NCBI GenBank assembly: GCA_965153355.1
Contig: OZ231127.1
Span: 27,466,001 to 27,530,000 of the forward strand
Source of the DNA: Flaccisagitta enflata
Lineage: Eukaryota > Chaetognatha > Sagittoidea > Aphragmophora
Length of the DNA stretch: 64,000 bases
Direction: 5' to 3'
Every line of letters begins with the position of its first letter. Within the stretch, counting starts at the first letter, position 1. The notes beneath the pieces were generated by a model that was not told the DNA's origin, did not search any database, and saw nothing but the letters and a program-made list of their open reading frames with translations. This document shows, in pieces, positions 59,309 through 64,000 of the stretch. The position numbers were made by a program, and so were the translations under genes.

Positions 59309-59400
59309 TAAGTCGCAGACTAGCGATTCTATAGGAGGCTTTGTCCATCCGTTGACCTGTTGGGCTATCTTTAACATGTGAAAACGCGCATTTTAGATGC
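59309..59400 (+). repeat. R1 dispersed repeat, left-end fragment
   Basis: TAAGTCGCAGACTAGCGATT start, CTATAGGAGGCTTTGTCC, then AAACGCGCATTTTAGATGCC. Confidence 0.6.
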
Positions 59401-59460
59401 CGTTAGTGTGCATCTCCTTTTAAAGAAGATTTGTCTCGTGTTTTTGTTTCAAAGCTTTGA

Positions 59461-59920
59461 TGAAGATTTGTGGATGGGCCCTTCAATGATGCACTTGACG
59501 ACCTACTGCAGCATACCGTATGTTGACAAGTGGAAATTTTACCTTGTTTGGTTTGAGTGATAATGTTCCAGTGGACAATAGGAGATTTGATTGATAGTGC
59601 ACAGCTAAAAGCTTCAATAATGGAATTATGGATAGGCCCTTAAATGATGCACTTGACAAGCAGCTGCAGCATATCGACAGGTGAGAATTTTACCTGTTTT
59701 GGTATAGACTAAGACTGTTAGAATAAATGATGTGAGATTTTATTGATCATTATAACTTCAATGGTAGATTTTTTTATGAGGGCCCCAATGATGCACTTGA
59801 CGACCTGCTGCAGCATACCGGATGTCAACAGTTGAGAGATCAACCTAGAATTATTGTTGACTGAGGCTAATGCAGTAAAGAGCAAGAGATTTCATTGATG
59901 ATGAGCAGCAATTATGCGTA
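59461..59920. repeat. Tandem repeat of about 150 bp, three units
   Basis: GATGCACTTGAC with CTGCAGCATA follows GGGCCC-type leads at 59488, 59646 and 59790. A diverged fourth block (GATGCAGTTGACGACCCA) is at 60365. Confidence 0.75.
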
Positions 59921-60566
59921 ACAGCTTCAAACCGTTCGTTTGGGAATTGATCCTAATTTTCATTGTCAAGTGACGCTTTCCAGCACTTATTCTTTCATTT
60001 GAAGTCAATCTTATTGCCTTTTTATTGTTTTCATAAGTACATACAAGTTGCATGGTAGGTTCTTGGCACTTTTCAAGCATTTTTGACCATTTTTGTGAAT
60101 ATTTCAAGGGACCAACTACATAATACACAGGTTCTAAAAATCTCGCTAATTTCTCCCCTTAAAAACTCATAAAATCAATATGGTCAATTTTATTTTTTTG
60201 GGCCAAAAATGTCTGAAACCTTCAAAAACCCCACCCCAGAGACACTTTCGGGTGAAAAAGGGCCATGAATGGTCACTGACATGAATTTGGAAAAATTAGG
60301 CCTTATACCTACTTTCATGTAAAAAACAAAAGAATCTGACACGGCGCCTTCAAGAGTAAAGAAGATGCAGTTGACGACCCATTCCAGCATACCCTCCAGT
60401 AGGGACTGGAAATTGTCAGATCAAACAACCAAATTGTTCAAAAGTTAATTATTTTATACATTAATATCAATTTTAAGGGTCTCCACAGACATTAATTATC
60501 AGAGTGACTCCTTTATGCTCAAAACTGATTTGCATGTTCAATACCTTGGGTGGAGAGGGTGATGGA

Positions 60567-60697
60567 TGAAAATATTACAGCTAAAAATATTTTGCGACGG
60601 TTTTCCGGCATTCAGCACACAATTATGAGGTGGAATGAAAAAGAATTGGACGATGGTCTGTTTGTAAATGTATTTCCCATTAATTACGAATCGTGTT
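60567..60697 (-). repeat. Arm 2 of the 7 kb-spaced inverted repeat
   Basis: Complement of 53580-53706. It ends a few bases before the R1 copy that starts near 60708, while arm 1 lies about 200 bases from the R1 copy at 53228. Confidence 0.8.
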
Positions 60698-60707
60698 ATG
60701 GGATCCC

Positions 60708-61480
60708 ATAACAAGGCCGGATAAATGGCAAGACAGTCACGGGCGGTTAGGCAAGGGCTGCAATAACGGGTGGTAAAAAAAAAAGTGACTAAGCTAGCTT
60801 TTCCTTAAACACGTTTGAAATTTTTTTGGTAAGTTGATATTTTAAAAATAAAATAACATATTTTAAAAAATTTCATTTTTTGAATTTTTTTAAACAAATG
60901 AGTACATAAACACAAAAAAGTAAAATGTTTGCATAAATCAGTAATAACATAAATAATCAGTTGTTTTTAAAAATCACATATATTAATCAGATCCGGTCTG
61001 GAATAAACACAATTATTTAAATGCCACCAAGCTTTGGTTTAAAAGATTTGAATGAAAACAAAAAGGATGTTTTTCAGAAGTATCTTTTGTTTTATTGTAT
61101 GTTTGTATTTTCATTATTTTTGTTAGATGTTTTACTAGCTTTTGAGTCATCCTTAACTATTAATAGTGAATCTATAAAAAAAATTTCTATTTTTATATGA
61201 AAAATTATTATTAAAATTGAAGCGGTCCAAAATTAAATTTAGTTTATTGTAAATAACTTGTAATTTATAAAAAAAGTACAAAAATCACAATAATGAGAAA
61301 AATTCTCCTGCACCATATCTTTTTGACTAAAAAAAAAGTTTTACTTTAAACATTTTTTTACAAAAGATATGAGAAAACAAAAAAGTCACTTTTTTTTTGA
61401 CCACCCGTTACAAAAACAGGTCGACATTCAAAAAAGATTGTTACCTACCAACACGGCAAGGTGTAGAGTCACATGTCTGC
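60708..61480 (-). repeat. R1 copy split by a nested AT-rich TIR element
   Basis: R1 starts AACAAGGCCGGATAAATGGC and ends AGAGTCACATGTCTGCAACT. Between, 60757-61411 is bounded by AACGGGTGGT(A)n and (T)nGACCACCCGTT with GTGAC/GTCAC next to the homopolymers, and is about 75-80% A+T by eye. No open frame. Confidence 0.7.
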
Positions 61481-61883
61481 AACTGAAAATATTTTTTCCT
61501 TGGCAAAATTTTTTTTCTGATGAGCCATTGCAGAATTCTCAATTCAATCATGAACTATCGTTAGGGTGAGGTCAAAGTTTGCATTGAATTATCATTGCAA
61601 TCAATATTTTCATTAGGCAAATTTTGTCTCTGTCATGTATATCTATGGAAACTTCAAAATCACCCTATCAATGGTTCCCGACTTATTTGAGAGTCAAACA
61701 ATGGCTAATTTGAAAGTATTTTGCAAGGAAAAATAATTCTGTGGAGGAAATTCAATCTTGACTTTTATAGGCACCCTGACAAACGTAATGCGTATTTGAC
61801 GCCTTGTTGGACACCTCCTTAGCAGCATTCCATCACGCCAAATACTCTCTTTCAGTCTATATCCAATTAGCAGACTAACCGCG

Positions 61884-61887
<4 letters not shown>

Positions 61888-61945
<58 letters not shown>
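61888..61945 (+). repeat. (CT)n array at the exon 5 acceptor
   Basis: About 29 CT units, then CCTTCAG|TTG. The array ends six bases before the exon. Confidence 0.95.
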
Positions 61946-61947
<2 letters not shown>

Positions 61948-61951
61948 TCAG

Positions 61952-62181
61952 TTGGCGAATCTAATTCCGCGTCGTCGTTCGACGATTATTTCCTTCTACG
62001 ACGGCGCCTACGACTCATCCGCCTTCTCATTGCTTCTTGCCAAGATCTTTTACGACGTGGGACTTCCGGTTCAGTCTTACTTCGTCTGCGTGACGGCTTC
62101 TTGCTCCGTGCTTCTCCTATCCACTTTCTGCTTCATGCCCAAACTGAGAGTCCCTTGGCCGCTGCCGGACGGATATTCCAG
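61952..62181 (+). CDS. SLC43A3-like: SLC43A3-like transporter, exon 5 (TM5-TM6)
   Basis: 230 bases starting in phase 0. LANLIPRRRSTIISFYDGAY then DSSAFSLLLAKIFYDVG closely follow the SLC43A3 pattern (Arg-Ser-Thr-Ile-Ile ... Asp-Ser-Ser), which is the main reason for preferring A3 over A1/A2. A further membrane segment (YFVCVTASCSVLLLSTFCFM) and the Pro-rich PWPLPDGYS close TM6. The donor is CCAG|GTGCGT, phase 2. Confidence 0.93.
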
Positions 62182-62439
62182 GTGCGTCTTTTGTTTTCAT
62201 TGTACGACCTTGTTTTGTGTTTGTTTTTTTTTGGGGGGGGGGCGGGGGGGGGAAGAAGAAGGAAGAGTGAGATTAAATTGATGTCTCCCAATCAAGACTA
62301 AAGTATTTTCACCTCTTGTTCTGAGTGACTGAATTTTTCCGTCGGTTGGTTCCTCGGACGGTCTGTCGTCTTGACGGAATTCTTTTTTGCGACTTGCGAG
62401 ACCACCCTAATTGGCAGGATCTGACTTTTCTACTTCCAG
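62182..62439 (+). other. SLC43-like intron 5
   Basis: 258 bases with a G-rich run at 62232-62250. Acceptor CTACTTCCAG|A. Confidence 0.85.
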
Positions 62440-62976
62440 ATTAGCCAAGTGTTTGGCGATTCGGCTTTGTTTGGTGAAACCGGGCGATCACGCGCCTCCT
62501 GACGAAGGGACTCTGCAACCAGACACGGAATCGACTCCAGTCCGTTACTCCATCGTCTCTGACGCGTCCGACCGCAGCAGTAACGTCAGCGCGACCGTCG
62601 CTTACCCACCCACCCTCTCATCCCAACCTCCTCCTCCTCCTCCTCATCATAATCTCAACGCCAAAGACGCCGACTTGATGACGTCAACCAAGCATTACGA
62701 CGCAATCATGGAAGAGGATGACGATAACGACGATGATGAAGCTGCGATAGCCAAGGACCTCCTCAACGACGACGGTGATGACGTTGAGGATGAAAACGGT
62801 GACGATGGCGACGACGAGGGGTCGATATCGACGCCACCAGCGATGACGCAGTCGGCGGTGGCGGCGCACGACGCTTCTATAAAGAACGCGGACGACGCAA
62901 TCGGGAGACTGTGGAGGGGTGAATTGGGCTTCACCGCCTCAGTTCGCACCGCGATATTTCTCTGGGTCATTCTGTG
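62440..62976 (+). CDS. SLC43A3-like: SLC43A3-like transporter, exon 6 (long acidic cytoplasmic loop, start of TM7)
   Basis: 537 bases. Completes an Arg codon, then LAKCLAIRLCLVKPGD and a loop of about 150 residues between TM6 and TM7, more than twice the length I expect for the family. It includes a Pro run (about 62625-62646), a very acidic Asp/Glu stretch (62706-62820) made of GAY triplets, and a Ser/Ala/Pro part. The end, LWRGELGFTASVRTAIFLWV, leads into TM7. The donor is CTGTG|GTATGT, phase 2. Reading on into the intron gives a stop at 63014-63016. Confidence 0.88.
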
Positions 62977-63278
62977 GTATGTCATATTGGTTGAGATAGG
63001 GCTAATCAACAACTAGTTCACGTTCAATGAACAATTTGAAACAAAAAGTGATCCGAAAACAACAACAAAACAGCAGCAACAACGCCAACATCGAGAACAA
63101 ACGAAAAAAAAGAGAGTAAACAAAAAACAAAAACAAGGCTGGACGGAAGGACGGTCAGACAGAGGGAAGGACATTTGGACTGACTGACCGACACAGCGAA
63201 ATGTCCGCGAAAAAAAATACAACAACAGCCCCAAGCCCCACTGGCACTGCCACATTCGTTTTGCTTCCTTCACTTTAG
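62977..63278 (+). other. SLC43-like intron 6
   Basis: 302 bases, A-rich with CAACAAC and GGACGG words. Acceptor CCTTCACTTTAG|GG. Confidence 0.85.
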
Positions 63279-63372
63279 GGTTTGCATCATTCGGGTGCGA
63301 ATGTTTTTCTTCGTCGGCACTTTTAATCCTTGGCTGACCAAAATGGCGGAAGATGCTGGAACGCCGGAACAA
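63279..63372 (+). CDS. SLC43A3-like: SLC43A3-like transporter, exon 7 (TM7)
   Basis: 94 bases. Completes a Trp codon, then VCIIRVRMFFFVGTFNPWLT and KMAEDAGTPEQ. FFFVGTFNPWL matches the A3 TM7 block (family form: Phe-Ile-Gly-Thr-Leu-Asn). I place the donor at GAACAA|GTCAGC (phase 0), which is weak but is followed at once by the GA array; no better donor is visible. The rest of the protein, with the second half of the transporter, lies right of the window. Confidence 0.82.
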
Positions 63373-63991
<619 letters not shown>

Positions 63992-64000
63992 ATACACGTA

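Noticed and set aside
62684-63012. Minus-strand frames opposite exon 6
   Set aside because: Antisense shadows of the acidic GAY-rich coding segment.
62977-63016. Stop at 63014-63016 as the end of the transporter
   Set aside because: A strong GTATGT donor lies at 62977 and the next exon continues TM7 in phase, so the stop is intronic.

Overview
The window looks like nuclear DNA from an animal, most likely a marine invertebrate; I cannot place the lineage further. The reasons are a multi-exon gene with GT-AG introns encoding an SLC43-type transporter, two non-LTR retrotransposons of metazoan type, a Tc1/mariner-like palindromic MITE, and a very heavy load of long simple repeats. Almost all protein-coding potential sits in three places; nearly every other long open frame is translated microsatellite.

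Layout. 1-5831 (+) is a LINE (here LINE-1) cut by the window at its 5' side: ORF1 with an acidic region, a coiled coil and an SGNH-hydrolase-like domain, then an endonuclease/reverse-transcriptase ORF2. Both ORFs carry a one-base slip, and the element ends in an AATTC tail that runs into a CT array. 5.8-31.8 kb is gene-poor: microsatellites, a 480 bp palindromic MITE (7871-8350), a 180 bp tandem repeat (8.6-9.06 kb), CCGATG-type minisatellites (13.4-13.7 and 17.1-18.0 kb), and two elements with terminal inverted repeats and a GGAC core (28.1-29.7 kb). 31843-37257 (-) is a second LINE (LINE-2) with an intact 1053-residue ORF. It appears to be inserted inside a roughly 100 bp satellite whose units resume on both sides. 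37.4-49.8 kb is again microsatellites and short dispersed repeats.

From 49857 to the right edge runs the one clear host gene (+), an SLC43-family facilitator closest to SLC43A3 (the equilibrative nucleobase transporter type). Seven exons (514 codons, phase-consistent at every junction) can be joined: 49857-50209, 50845-50941, 51099-51201, 52411-52538, 61952-62181, 62440-62976 and 63279-63372. The gene continues past the window. Intron 4 (9.4 kb) is packed with foldback elements, inverted repeats and a tandem repeat.

The most striking pattern is that three of the six visible internal 3' splice sites of this gene (exons 2, 4 and 5) lie directly against long CT or CT-CA microsatellites, so the microsatellite occupies the place of the polypyrimidine tract. 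The last visible 5' splice site lies directly against a GA array. Two dispersed repeat families, R1 (about 175 bp, terminal hairpin) and R2 (terminal inverted repeats), share a GGAC tetranucleotide core and recur through the window in both orientations. I do not recognise either as a named family.
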